Assembly (NCBI RefSeq): GCF_041355105.1
Contig: NZ_JBFUPK010000002.1
Span: 620,001 to 684,000 of the forward strand
Source of the DNA: Terriglobus sp. RCC_193
GTDB lineage: Bacteria > Acidobacteriota > Terriglobia > Terriglobales > Acidobacteriaceae
Reading direction: 5' to 3'
DNA length: 64,000 nt
The translations under genes were made by a program, and so were the position numbers. Positions 26,802-35,005 of the stretch are shown one piece after another. Within the stretch, counting starts at the first letter, position 1, and every line of letters starts with the position of its first letter. Under the pieces are notes generated by a model. That model saw nothing but the letters and a program-made list of their open reading frames with translations, searched no databases and was not told the DNA's origin.

Positions 26802-27313
26802 GGGTACCCCTCCCCCTGTTTTTCTAAAAATCGATCGTTCCGTGGGCGCGCGGGGTTGAAGTTATGCTCCTGTTTGTTTTGGTGGCCGCGCGGTTTTCTT
26901 GGTTGCGGATTCTTACGGCAGGGCTGAAGCCCTGCCCTTCCGAAAGAGGACGCACATTCGTGCGTATGATCGCGCTGATGCGCGATGCCCAGGTTAGCTT
27001 CGCGAACCTGGGGCACCCGATTTTGTGGTTGATGGTTTTTTTGGGGTTTCCTGGTGCGTTGTAGAAGGTGTGGAGAAATGCAGGTCCTTCGGCTTCACTT
27101 CGTTTCGCTCAGGATGACGGTCTACGACCGTATGAGCTTCGCTGGGGATAGTCTTTGACTGCAGGAGCCTTGTAGCGCTCACAGGGATGGTCTTTCGACC
27201 ATTGGAGCTTCGTCTTGCGAAGCTGGTTTTGGCTGGAAGCGTGGCGAGGGTTTTGGCAAAGGGCAAAACTGTGAATCCGGGGATTATGTGTGTAATCCAA
27301 CTAGGAAGCACAT
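26802..27313. repeat. intergenic composite repeat R1-R2, first copy
   Basis: 512 bases without a gene. R1 lies at 26988-27018 (CCCAGGTTAGCTTCGCG, AACCTGGG, GCACCC). After about 55 bases of linker (TTTCCTGGTGCGTTGTAGAA) R2 follows at 27073-27146 (GCAGGTCCTTCGGCTTCAC, CGCTCAGGATGACGG, TATGAGCTTCGCTGG). The same order recurs near 29.2 and 32.2 kb. The tetR promoter and operator lie at the end. Confidence 0.8.
27281..27298. promoter_or_regulatory. predicted TetR operator upstream of tetR
   Basis: GGATTA-TGTGTG-TAATCC, two 6-base arms with a 6-base spacer, 15 bases before the regulator's ATG. The same arms and spacing occur in front of the SDR gene at 27922-27939. Confidence 0.6.
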
Positions 27314-27889
27314 ATGCGCTATGAACCGGAACACAAAACGCGAACCCGTGATCAGATTGTGCGGAACGCCGCTCGTAAACTTCGCGCTGAGGGGCTGAGC
27401 GGCCCTGGCGTGGCCACCATCATGAAGGCGTCGGGGCTGACAGTAGGCGGATTTTATAAGCACTTTCGGAGCAAGGACGACCTTGTCGTCGATGCAATTA
27501 ACCAGGGATTCTCAGAGTTTGACGATGAGGCCGATTCCTTCCTGCAAGGTGTGCCGCATGAAGACAGGTGGAAAGAGATTGTTCGGCGGTATCTGTCACC
27601 GGAGCACTGTGACCACCCGGAAATCGGTTGTCCGGTTGCAGCGTTGGCACCCGAGATTGCCCGGGCCGAACTCACTGTGCGGGAACAGGTTACAGGCCTA
27701 ATCAAGGCGCGCGGTGGCCGTTTGCTGGAACTGATACCGGGGGCGACGACAGAGGAACGAGAACGAAACTTCTTTGTCATTTTCAGCGCGATGGCGGGTG
27801 CCATTTCGGTAGCACGCATTCTCCCCGAGGCGGCTGATCGCCAAAAAGTGTTGCAGGACATGCGAGACCATCTTTTGCGCAGCTACTGA
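27314..27889 (+). CDS. TetR/AcrR family transcriptional regulator
   Basis: 191 residues. The helix-turn-helix is near the N-terminus: RTRDQIVRNAARKLRAEG and VATIMKASGLTVGGFYKHFRSKDDL. The C-terminal half is the ligand-binding domain, of the type often seen beside short-chain dehydrogenases. It ends 137 bases before an SDR gene in the same direction. Matching palindromes before both genes suggest it represses itself and the SDR until a small-molecule ligand binds. The ligand is unknown. Confidence 0.92.
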   Translation: MRYEPEHKTRTRDQIVRNAARKLRAEGLSGPGVATIMKASGLTVGGFYKHFRSKDDLVVDAINQGFSEFDDEADSFLQGVPHEDRWKEIVRRYLSPEHCDHPEIGCPVAALAPEIARAELTVREQVTGLIKARGGRLLELIPGATTEERERNFFVIFSAMAGAISVARILPEAADRQKVLQDMRDHLLRSY

Positions 27890-27917
27890 TTTTTGCAGCA
27901 ATAGGATTTTTTGCATC

Positions 27918-27943
27918 AATAGGATTATAGGAATAATCCTATT
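27918..27943. promoter_or_regulatory. predicted TetR operator before the SDR gene
   Basis: AATAGGATTAT-AGGA-ATAATCCTATT, 11-base perfect arms. Its core GGATTA-N6-TAATCC is identical in arms and spacing to the site before tetR. A direct repeat GCAnCAATAGGATT starts at 27896 and 27913. Confidence 0.7.
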
Positions 27944-28026
27944 CTGTACATGAGGTCGATAAACGAGCTTGTGGGCGCTGAAAAGACCGGGGATTGGCCC
28001 GTATCAGATCGCGCGAAAGGACTCCT

Positions 28027-28788
28027 ATGAAACTCACCGGGCGCACCATTCTTATTACCGGAGGCTCTGCCGGTATTGGCCTTGCTTTCGCTCTCAAGTT
28101 CCTCGAGTTTGGCAACCAGGTCATCGTAACCGGTCGCCGGCAAGCGGTGCTGGATGAGGTAAAGGCGAAGTACCCGAAGCTCCACACGATCCAGAGCGAC
28201 GTGGCGGACCAGGCACAAATCACCACCCTGGCGGCGCGCGTCAAGGTGGACTTTCCCACGCTGGATGTGCTGATGAACAACGCAGGTATTCTCGCCTACA
28301 AAAATCTCAAGGCACCGGTGACTGACCTGGCTGGCTTGATGACGGAGATGAATGTCAACGTGGGCGGTGTCGTTGGTACGACGTCCGCGTTCATCGACAT
28401 TCTCACGGCCAACAGGGGAACGGTAATCAACGTGTCCTCCGGGCTGGCCTTCGTGCCGCTGCCGGCCGCTCCGATTTACTCAGCCACCAAGGCCGCGATC
28501 CACTCCTACACGCAGTCGCTGCGGTTCCAATTGGAAGAGACCGGCGTGGAAGTCATTGAGCTGATGCCGCCCGCGGTGAAGACCGATATGACGACCGAGA
28601 TTGCGGAGGGCGGCGGCAAGGTGATCACCACGGATGAGCTGGTGAAGGAATCCTTTGCTGCCTTTAAGGCAGGCGCTTCCGAGATCCGGCCGGGGCAATC
28701 CAAACAGCTCGCTCTGTTGCGTCGCCTTGCCCCCGATTTCATCAACCGGCAGCTGTGGAAGGCATCCAGGAAGCTGGTGCCGGCTTAG
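28027..28788 (+). CDS. SDR family oxidoreductase, DltE-like
   Basis: 253 residues from ATG 28027, with AAAGGA upstream. TGGSAGIGLAFA is the cofactor loop, NNAGILAY the next motif, INVSSGLAFVP supplies the catalytic Ser and YSATKAAIHSY the Tyr-xxx-Lys pair. It is close to the DltE/YdhF-like oxidoreductases regulated by TetR proteins. The substrate is probably a small carbonyl or alcohol compound. The TetR operator at 27918-27943 predicts ligand-dependent induction. Confidence 0.9.
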   Translation: MKLTGRTILITGGSAGIGLAFALKFLEFGNQVIVTGRRQAVLDEVKAKYPKLHTIQSDVADQAQITTLAARVKVDFPTLDVLMNNAGILAYKNLKAPVTDLAGLMTEMNVNVGGVVGTTSAFIDILTANRGTVINVSSGLAFVPLPAAPIYSATKAAIHSYTQSLRFQLEETGVEVIELMPPAVKTDMTTEIAEGGGKVITTDELVKESFAAFKAGASEIRPGQSKQLALLRRLAPDFINRQLWKASRKLVPA

Positions 28789-28846
28789 CCGCCATTTTGG
28801 TTCGCTTTCGATTGGCGGGATGCTGCGCTTTGATGGAGATCGTGTT

Positions 28847-29119
28847 TCAGCGGCGTTTGCGTTTGTTGTCGATGGTGGGCCAGTAGGCGAGGGGCTTCTC
28901 GTAGAGGTCGCCGGTGAGGTCGGTTACTACGGAGCTTAGGCGCGCCTGTGCATCGCCGATGGCCTGGTTGTAGACCAATGGGCCGATCTCCTGGAGGATG
29001 TAGTCGAGCAGCATGCCTGCCGGAAGATCGCCGATGGGTTCCGGGAGATTCTCTTCAAAGTAGCGTTTGAGGGATGCGATGGCGTCGGTGCGGTTTTGGC
29101 GATTGAGTTCGATGGGCAT
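28847..29119 (-). CDS. DUF2164 family protein
   Basis: 90 residues from ATG 29119; the longer ORF upstream reads repeat DNA. It has the DUF2164 pattern: RYFEENLPEPIGDLPAGMLLDYILQEIGP followed by YNQAIGDAQARL. It is a small soluble helical protein, widespread in Proteobacteria and Acidobacteria, with no known function. It is convergent to the SDR gene. Confidence 0.85.
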   Translation of the reverse strand: MPIELNRQNRTDAIASLKRYFEENLPEPIGDLPAGMLLDYILQEIGPLVYNQAIGDAQARLSSVVTDLTGDLYEKPLAYWPTIDNKRKRR

Positions 29120-29471
29120 CTGATTGTCCAAATGGAATCGTAGCGGATGGAGAAGGATGCAGGTCCCCCTTCGCTCTGCTGGGTTCGTGCTTCGCACGAA
29201 TACCCAGGTTAGCTTCGCGAACCTGGGGCACCCGGTTTTGGGGGTGCTGGTTCGTTTTGGGTTTCCTGGTGCGTTGTAGACAGTTGAGAGGAATGCAGGT
29301 TCTTCGGCTCCACTTCGTTTCGCTCAGGATGACGGTCTTTGATCGTATGAGCTTCGCTGGGGATGGTCTTTGACCGTTTAAGCTTCACTGGTTCGTGCTT
29401 CGCACGAAGATCGAGATTCGCTTCGTGAACCTGGAGTACCCGTTACCTGGGCACCCGGTTATGACTGTTCG
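29120..29471. repeat. composite repeat R1-R2, second copy, with a degraded R1
   Basis: 352 bases without a gene. R1 is at 29203-29233, preceded by GTTCGTGCTTCGCACGAA, itself a small hairpin. The linker TTTCCTGGTGCGTTGTAGA follows, then R2 at about 29294-29360 (CGCTCAGGATGACGG, TATGAGCTTCGCTGG). A degraded second R1 lies at about 29398-29460 (GATTCGCTTCGTGAACCTGG and ACCTGGGCACCCGG). Confidence 0.8.
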
Positions 29472-30755
29472 TTAGACCAATCCGGCGCGTTGCTGGTGAT
29501 CCGCTATGGCGGCGTTGATTTCCAGCGCGAGGGCAAGAGCGTTGCGGCCGTTGTGGCCGGTGACGCGGGGTTCCTGCCGCGTGCGGATGGCTTTGAGGAA
29601 GTCTTCGATTTCAAGGCGCAGGGGTTCGCCCGGTTCCGTGGGGATTTTGCGTAACGACAGACCTGCCGAGGGATGTTCCTGCGCGGGGATGGGTGTGCCA
29701 GGCCGTGCTGAAGCTGGGGATACTGCGTTGGAAGATACGGAATCGAATGAGGCTCCGCCGGGCGAGGTGAGGCCACCTTGTGCGGCGAGATCGCGGGCGA
29801 TGGGTTGATCAGAAAGGGTGGCCTGCGCTGCGGTCTTTTCAGCGGCGATGGCCTGCTGTGCGGCACGCAGGGAGGCGAGGTGCGCTTCTACCTCTTCGGC
29901 GGTGTGTGATTCGTCGCGACCGGTGGATGCGGCAAACAATGCCTGCATCTGCGCGGCGGTGAGGGAGGCTGCTGCTGTGACGTCGATCATGAGCAGGTCC
30001 TGCCGCGCGAAGTCGAGTGAGAGGTACTGGTGTGGCTGGAAGAAACGCAGCTTGCGGACGCGTTCCGTGGAGATGCGCGACGCGGTGAAGTTGGCAACGG
30101 CTCCGCTTTCGAATTCGACGCGGACATTGGCGATGTCTGTCTTCTTCGACAAGACGGGCAGGCCTACGGCGCGGACTTCGCGGATGGGCGAATCGGCGAG
30201 GGTGAGCACGATGTCGAGATCGTGGATCATGAGGTCGAGCACAACATCCACATCGAGCGAGCGCGGCGTAAAGATGCTGAGCCGGTGCGACTCAAAAAAC
30301 ATGGGTTGGTGAACGAGCGATGTGGCTGCCGTGACGGCGGGGTTGAACCGTTCGAGATGGCCCACCTGCACGATGCAGCCGTGTTCGCGTGCGGCGGCGA
30401 GGATGCTATCGGCCTCTGCCAGCGACGAGGCGATGGGCTTTTCAATGAGGACGTCGATGCCTGCCTCAAGCAGCGCGATGGCCGCGGAGGCGTGGTGGAT
30501 GGTGTGCGTGCAGACGCTGGCGGCGGCGATGCCCAGGCCCGCGGCGAGAAGCTCGTCCACAGAGGCGAAGACAGGGATGCCGTATTCCGCGGCGACGGCG
30601 GCGCGGGCGGGTTCGCTGGGGTCGGCACAGGCGGCGAGACGGATGCCTGCACCGGCCTGTTCCAGCGCGCGATAGACGCGGAGATGGTTGCGGCCGAAGG
30701 CTCCGGCGCCGATAACGGCGATGGCCGTGGCGCCGGAATGAGCAGTGTGGCTCAT
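29472..30755 (-). CDS. Gfo/Idh/MocA family oxidoreductase with internal insertion
   Basis: 427 residues from ATG 30755; the longer ORF upstream is unlikely. IAVIGAGAFGRNHLRVY is the NAD-binding loop, DVLIEKPIASSLAEAD the EKP motif, and VGHLERFNPAV and MIHDLDIVLTL follow. These resemble the UDP-sugar 3-dehydrogenases (GnnA-like) that act in lipid A or surface-sugar synthesis, but that assignment is tentative. A low-complexity Ala/Ser/Pro-rich insertion of about 70 residues lies near residue 330-395, before the final EIEDFLKAI. It begins 4 bases after the stop of a 69-residue gene. Confidence 0.85.
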   Translation of the reverse strand: MSHTAHSGATAIAVIGAGAFGRNHLRVYRALEQAGAGIRLAACADPSEPARAAVAAEYGIPVFASVDELLAAGLGIAAASVCTHTIHHASAAIALLEAGIDVLIEKPIASSLAEADSILAAAREHGCIVQVGHLERFNPAVTAATSLVHQPMFFESHRLSIFTPRSLDVDVVLDLMIHDLDIVLTLADSPIREVRAVGLPVLSKKTDIANVRVEFESGAVANFTASRISTERVRKLRFFQPHQYLSLDFARQDLLMIDVTAAASLTAAQMQALFAASTGRDESHTAEEVEAHLASLRAAQQAIAAEKTAAQATLSDQPIARDLAAQGGLTSPGGASFDSVSSNAVSPASARPGTPIPAQEHPSAGLSLRKIPTEPGEPLRLEIEDFLKAIRTRQEPRVTGHNGRNALALALEINAAIADHQQRAGLV

Positions 30756-30759
30756 GCGC

Positions 30760-30969
30760 TTACTTGGCTTCGACGGCCTGGCGGCAACGAGCGTAAAGCT
30801 CAAGCAGCGATGCGACCTGATCCTCGGCCCTGGGCGTGGCGGTGCCGGCGAATCCGGGAGTGCCGCCGCCGGTGGACTTGACCACGTTGGCGGTGGAGGC
30901 GATGAACTTGAGAAGGTCGAGCGCGATATCTTCCGTGCGGCGGGCAGCGCCAGTGATGGGCAGTTCCAT
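30760..30969 (-). CDS. small conserved hypothetical protein, 69 residues
   Basis: ATG 30969. The sequence TEDIALDLLKFIASTANV and EDQVASLLELYARCRQAVEA suggests two helices separated by a Gly/Thr/Pro linker. No family is recognised. The tight spacing (4 bases) to the Gfo/Idh/MocA gene indicates one operon and supports it as a real gene. Confidence 0.65.
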   Translation of the reverse strand: MELPITGAARRTEDIALDLLKFIASTANVVKSTGGGTPGFAGTATPRAEDQVASLLELYARCRQAVEAK

Positions 30970-31394
30970 GGATGATTCCTCAGTTTCTGAGGATACCCGA
31001 TGCAACCTTTTGTGTGCTTTGGGGTATTTGTAAGTGACTGATTCCACGCGGGGAACCCGATAAAATACGCCAAAACACTGGTGTTTTGCGTGGGAAGTTG
31101 GTAGGCTGACACAGGTTTGAGGGTTCTAAGAACCCCAATCACAGTGCAGACAGGTTTCGGGCTTACCGGTCCACCTGCTGCCGAATCCGCGCGAGGCGCA
31201 GGCACACAGTGCCGCTCCAGTCGTGCAGAAGCGCCAAGGCGACGGCAAGATCGCCAAATCCCAAAGAAAGAAGACAGGAAGACAGCGGAGCTCAGGGACA
31301 TTGCCGTGCGTTTTTATCTGTCGCATTTTGCGACAGCAAGAATTCCGGTAAACCTACCCTGTGACCAGCACAAGCAGAAACACGCGCGCGCTCG
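30970..31394. other. divergent promoter region upstream of rlpA
   Basis: 425 bases. It holds the inverted repeat CAAAACAC-TG-GTGTTTTG at 31071-31088, about 100 bases before the 69-residue gene, a possible operator. No gene is supported, and the true rlpA start may lie anywhere near 31395-31440. Confidence 0.45.
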
Positions 31395-32063
31395 TTGACT
31401 TTTCTCCGCCCCATTGCTCCTGGCCTAGCAGGCAGTTCATTGATCCACGCAACCGAAAACGGTTCGGAAAATAATCTCCCGGTCCACCCCGCGAAAGTTA
31501 CCCGCGGAATTGCATCACTCTCCCGCACCCTGTTACGCAGCCGCGCTGTTCTACGGCTGGCCCGCAAGCGCCACTCGCTTGCCCTAGGATTGGCATTGGC
31601 CACCGGCGCCGCTGTTTCTGCCGCATACGCTACGGTTTCCGTGGTGACGCACCAGGTGGAAGCTCACGACGCACGTGTTGAGCCGCTGGCCCCTGCACCT
31701 GCTCCGCCCGCTCCACCGGTGGAACTGACGAAGAAGCGTCATCCGATTCTGAGTTTCCGCGCGACTGCCTTCCGCGGACTGGCCTCCTGGTATGGAGAGG
31801 TCTGGAATGGACGCACCACCGCCAGCGGAGAAACCTTTGACGAAACGAAGCTGACCGCCGCCCACAAGACGCTGCCGCTGGGCACGATTGTCCGCGTGAC
31901 CGACATGGAAAACATGAAGTCGGTGGTGGTGAAGATCAATGATCGCGGCACACTGGCTCCCGATCGCGTGATTGACCTGTCGAGTGCCGCAGCGAAAGAG
32001 CTGGGCATCATTGAGCAGGGATTGGCGAAGGTGAAGCTGGAGATCGTTAAGAAGGCTTCCTAA
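31395..32063 (+). CDS. rlpA: RlpA-like septal/peptidoglycan protein
   Basis: 222 residues from a TTG start that is uncertain (another in-frame TTG lies near 31440). A basic N-terminus precedes one hydrophobic segment (LALGLALATGAAVSAAYATV, about residues 62-81), acting as signal or anchor. A Pro-rich linker follows, then the double-psi beta-barrel: ASWYGEVWNGRTTASGE, TAAHKTLPLGTIVRVT, VVVKINDRG and RVIDLSSAAAKELG. These are the RlpA signatures; RlpA proteins bind or cleave denuded glycan strands of peptidoglycan. No C-terminal SPOR domain is present. Confidence 0.88.
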   Translation: MTFLRPIAPGLAGSSLIHATENGSENNLPVHPAKVTRGIASLSRTLLRSRAVLRLARKRHSLALGLALATGAAVSAAYATVSVVTHQVEAHDARVEPLAPAPAPPAPPVELTKKRHPILSFRATAFRGLASWYGEVWNGRTTASGETFDETKLTAAHKTLPLGTIVRVTDMENMKSVVVKINDRGTLAPDRVIDLSSAAAKELGIIEQGLAKVKLEIVKKAS

Positions 32064-32091
32064 CCGTTTCTCAAAGAGAACGACTTTCACG

Positions 32092-32118
32092 AAAGGGTCC
32101 GCGCTGCGCGGACCCTTT
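32092..32118 (+). terminator. terminator after rlpA
   Basis: AAAGGGTCCGCG and CGCGGACCCTTT form a 12-bp perfect stem with loop CTG, followed by GTGCTTTG, 29 bases after the stop codon. Confidence 0.85.
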
Positions 32119-32165
32119 GTGCTTTGTATAAGCCTGGGTGGGAAGGTTCGTGCTTCGCACGAATA

Positions 32166-32330
32166 CCCAGGTTAGCTTCGCGAACCTGGGGCACCCGGTT
32201 TGGTGGCTGCCGATGCGTTTTGGTTTCCTGGTGCGTTGTAGAAAGTGTGGAGGAATGCAGGTCCTTCGGCTTCACTTCGTTTCGCTCAGGATGACGGTCT
32301 TTGGCCGTATGAGCTTCGCTGGTTCATGCT
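32166..32330. repeat. composite repeat R1-R2, third copy
   Basis: R1 at 32166-32196, preceded by GTTCGTGCTTCGCACGAATA as in the 29.2 kb copy. Linker TTTCCTGGTGCGTTGTAGAA, then R2 to about 32330 (GCAGGTCCTTCGGCTTCAC, CGCTCAGGATGACGG). Order and spacing match the copies at 27.0 and 29.2 kb. Confidence 0.85.
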
Positions 32331-32356
32331 TCGGCGAATGGCCAGGTTCGCTCCGC

Positions 32357-33973
32357 TCAGAATGACAGGCGGAAGAGGATGGCCTGATAGGGGCGGACCG
32401 GAAGACGTAGCTTTGCTTTGCCGTGATGTGTACCTGGAACGCTGGTGATGGTGTTGCGCACAGTGTCGATGAGTTCTGCAGTGAAGGTTCCTTCAGGTAA
32501 AGGAAACTCGTACCAGACGGGTTGATGCTCATCCATGAAATAGAGGATGGTCTGCGCCTGTTTGCCGTCTGCGCCGCCGTAGACCGTTGCGTTGAGGTAG
32601 TACGGCTTGTCCTGCGCGAAGAAGCCCATGCGTGCATTGGGTGTGGGTGCGGATGCTTCAACGAGCTTGCGCAGTTGCGCGATGGCCGCAGAACTTTCGC
32701 CGTGCAGTGTGCCGCCGTGCGACCACCACAGTGTGGGTGTGGTGTCTTCGTTGAAGGCGGCTTCTGTGTCAGGTAAATAAGTTTCGCCGTGCGTGACGTA
32801 GCAGCCGTTGATGACACCGAGCCAAAAACGACGCACCATTTCAGCGGCGCTGATGTTGCCCCAGCGTTTGTTGAGGTTGCCCTCATACTTGCATTCGTCA
32901 AAGCCCACTGGCTTCTTCCATGCGGCGAGCCACTGCGGTGCTTTGTCGAACTCGTCGGTCTGCAGGCTGGCGTGGGTAACCCACGGGTGCGCGTAGTCGT
33001 ATGGCGTGACGGAGTAATGGATGCTGCGCAGGTGATGATGCGCGTCTGCTGCTTCGAGGACGTGGAAGAGGCGATCGAAGTCGGCGAGTGTCTTCTGCTT
33101 CATCAAGTCCCACTCGTTTGCGAGCGACCACCAGACGTTGCGATAGGCGCCGAGGCGCGCGACGACGTAGCGCAGATAGAGCGCGTCTGTCTCTGGCGAC
33201 ATGGACTGATAGCCCCAGCGGTCGTAGGGATGAAACAAGATGAGGTCGGCTTCGATGTTGAGCTTCTGCAGATCGAGGATGCGTTGTTCGAGGTGAGCAA
33301 AGAAGCGTGGATCGAAGCGGGTGTAGTCGTTGGTGTTGTTGGTGCGCGGGAAGGGATAGAACGGCGGTTCGTTGTGGTTGTACTCGTAGTGCTTGGGGAA
33401 GATGCACATGCGGATTTTGTTGAAGGGCGCGGGCTGCAACGTGGCGAGTGTTTGCTGTTGCAGCGATTCGCTTTGATGAATCCATGCATAGCTTGTGGTG
33501 CCGAAGGGGAAGTACGGCGTGCCATCGGCGTAAGAGAAGTGTTGCGTATTGTGAACGATGATGGGACCGTGCGCATTTGGCAATGGCCTGGTGACGGTGA
33601 AGTTGCCGGTCTTGCCTGCGAGCGATGCGTTGTTGCTGGCGGTGGCGTAGGTCCATTCGCCTTCGGCGTCGGGCATGAAACGGACTTTGTAGTTCCCTTC
33701 GCCATCGTAGAAGCCGGGCACGCGAACGTTGCGATGGCCGAGGTGGAAATCGGCAGCGAAGTCGACTTCCATGAAGGGATTGCCGGTGGCGGGGCCTTGC
33801 AGCGTGAGTTCGAAGACCTCCCATTGAGGTATGGGTGCGTGTTGCTGCCGGGCTTTTGGCTGTTGTGCTGTGAGCGTGGTGGGCAACAGGGCAGCAGCGG
33901 CTCCGCTGTACTTCAGGGCATCGCGACGAGTGAGGTTTGGCACGGCAATAGCGTATCTCGTTTTGGGGCGCAA
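32357..33973 (-). CDS. DUF5060/DUF4038 family glycoside hydrolase, secreted
   Basis: 538 residues. A twin-arginine-like signal (LTRRDALKYSGAAAALL) is followed by a DUF5060 beta-sandwich (WEVFELTLQG to GEWTYAT). The DUF4038-type TIM barrel begins at FSYADGTPYFPFGTTSYAWI. WWSLANEWD supplies the acid/base Glu after Asn, as in clan GH-A, and GFDECKYEG a likely nucleophile Glu. The C-terminal sandwich (about 440-538) resembles DUF5605. Related proteins act on plant cell-wall side chains. The large plus-strand ORF over it is a shadow. Confidence 0.88.
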   Translation of the reverse strand: MRPKTRYAIAVPNLTRRDALKYSGAAAALLPTTLTAQQPKARQQHAPIPQWEVFELTLQGPATGNPFMEVDFAADFHLGHRNVRVPGFYDGEGNYKVRFMPDAEGEWTYATASNNASLAGKTGNFTVTRPLPNAHGPIIVHNTQHFSYADGTPYFPFGTTSYAWIHQSESLQQQTLATLQPAPFNKIRMCIFPKHYEYNHNEPPFYPFPRTNNTNDYTRFDPRFFAHLEQRILDLQKLNIEADLILFHPYDRWGYQSMSPETDALYLRYVVARLGAYRNVWWSLANEWDLMKQKTLADFDRLFHVLEAADAHHHLRSIHYSVTPYDYAHPWVTHASLQTDEFDKAPQWLAAWKKPVGFDECKYEGNLNKRWGNISAAEMVRRFWLGVINGCYVTHGETYLPDTEAAFNEDTTPTLWWSHGGTLHGESSAAIAQLRKLVEASAPTPNARMGFFAQDKPYYLNATVYGGADGKQAQTILYFMDEHQPVWYEFPLPEGTFTAELIDTVRNTITSVPGTHHGKAKLRLPVRPYQAILFRLSF

Positions 33974-34091
33974 TTTTTCATGAACGATGCCGGGGCTTTA
34001 TGCGTATCGAAGAGTACGGACCGGACCTTCGCTTCTTCTATGTCGTCTTGCGACGTCTGGTTCCCTGTTCCAAACACACGGGAGTTTCGCG

Positions 34092-34934
34092 ATGCGCCTT
34101 CGATTGGTTCGCACACTTTTGCTTGCAGCACCACTCGTTCTTACCGGTGCTGCGTTTTCCGTGAATGCGCAACAGCCGGCGGCATCGGAGCAAACGCAGG
34201 CTGCGCCGGTGTGGGACATTGTGAGTATCAAGCCGCATAAACCGGGCGATGAAGATGTAAGCGAGCACTTCTCGCCTGCAACCTACACGGGGCGGAATGT
34301 CACCTTCAAAATGCTGATCAGCCAGGCCTATGGCGTGAAGGAGTGGCTGATCTTTGGAATGCCTTCGTGGGTGGGTTCGCAGCACTGGGATATTGAAGCC
34401 AAGGTCAGCGAGCCGGATATGAAGGTGATGCGCAAGTTGAGCCGCGAGGAACGACGGGCGATGTTGGTTGCTCTGCTGCGAGACCACGTTGGGCTGGTGG
34501 CGCATAAGGAATCGAAGATGCAGCCAGTGTTTGAGATGACGGCGCTGCCGGAGGGTGTGAAGTTCAAGGCAGTACCGGCGCCTTCGAGTTCTGATAGTGG
34601 GGAAAAGCCGAGGCAGGGAAGCCAAATGACCATAGACGATGGTTTGATCAGCGGCAGAGGCGTCAACATGACAACACTGGCCGATGCGCTGGCCTCCAAG
34701 GTGGAACGCAACATTGTGGATCAGACCGGCCTGAAGGCGGAGTATGGCTACATTATTGATCTGCACTGGACGCCGGAGGAGCGCGACAAGGGCAATGACA
34801 ACGGCAGCGGAACCGATGCTCCTCCACCTTTTTTTGAGGCTGTGCGCGAACAGCTTGGGCTGAAGATGGTGCCGGGCAAGGCCGAAGTGCCCACGGTGGT
34901 GGTGGAGCACATTCAACAACCGGATGCGAATTGA
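34092..34934 (+). CDS. TIGR03435 family protein, array gene 1
   Basis: 280 residues from ATG 34092, with GGGAG upstream. A signal peptide ends at SVNAQQ. The family pattern is WDIVSIKPHKPG, LISQAYGVKEWLIFGMPSW, WDIEAKVSEPD, PVFEMTALPEGVKFK, VERNIVDQTGLKAEYGY and a C-terminus EVPTVVVEHIQQPDAN. TIGR03435 is a paralogue family reported mainly in Acidobacteria, with many copies per genome and no known function. The conserved Asp-Lys-Thr-Gly-Leu and Val-Pro-x-x-Val-Val segments suggest a binding fold, exported to the periplasm or beyond. Confidence 0.9.
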   Translation: MRLRLVRTLLLAAPLVLTGAAFSVNAQQPAASEQTQAAPVWDIVSIKPHKPGDEDVSEHFSPATYTGRNVTFKMLISQAYGVKEWLIFGMPSWVGSQHWDIEAKVSEPDMKVMRKLSREERRAMLVALLRDHVGLVAHKESKMQPVFEMTALPEGVKFKAVPAPSSSDSGEKPRQGSQMTIDDGLISGRGVNMTTLADALASKVERNIVDQTGLKAEYGYIIDLHWTPEERDKGNDNGSGTDAPPPFFEAVREQLGLKMVPGKAEVPTVVVEHIQQPDAN

Positions 34935-34967
34935 TAGATTCTGCATTCCGATGCGGTGCACGCTGCG

Positions 34968-34977
34968 GATACCATCG
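34968..34977 (+). promoter_or_regulatory. conserved GATACCATCG box before array gene 2
   Basis: GATACCATCG lies 28 bases before the ATG of array gene 2; the identical 10-mer lies 29 bases before array gene 3 (35871-35880). The position and sequence fit a -10 element, GATACC. Confidence 0.4.
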
Positions 34978-35005
34978 TGACGGCGTTCTCGCCCTACCTA
35001 CAACT

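Noticed and set aside
26795-26830. GGGGTACCCC followed by TGTTTTTCT after ruvA, as a terminator
   Set aside because: The stem is short with almost no loop, so a stable hairpin is unlikely.
32789-34240. Long 483-codon plus-strand ORF over the glycosidase gene
   Set aside because: It is antisense to a well supported gene, and its Val/Gly/Glu/Ala-rich product has no recognisable domain.
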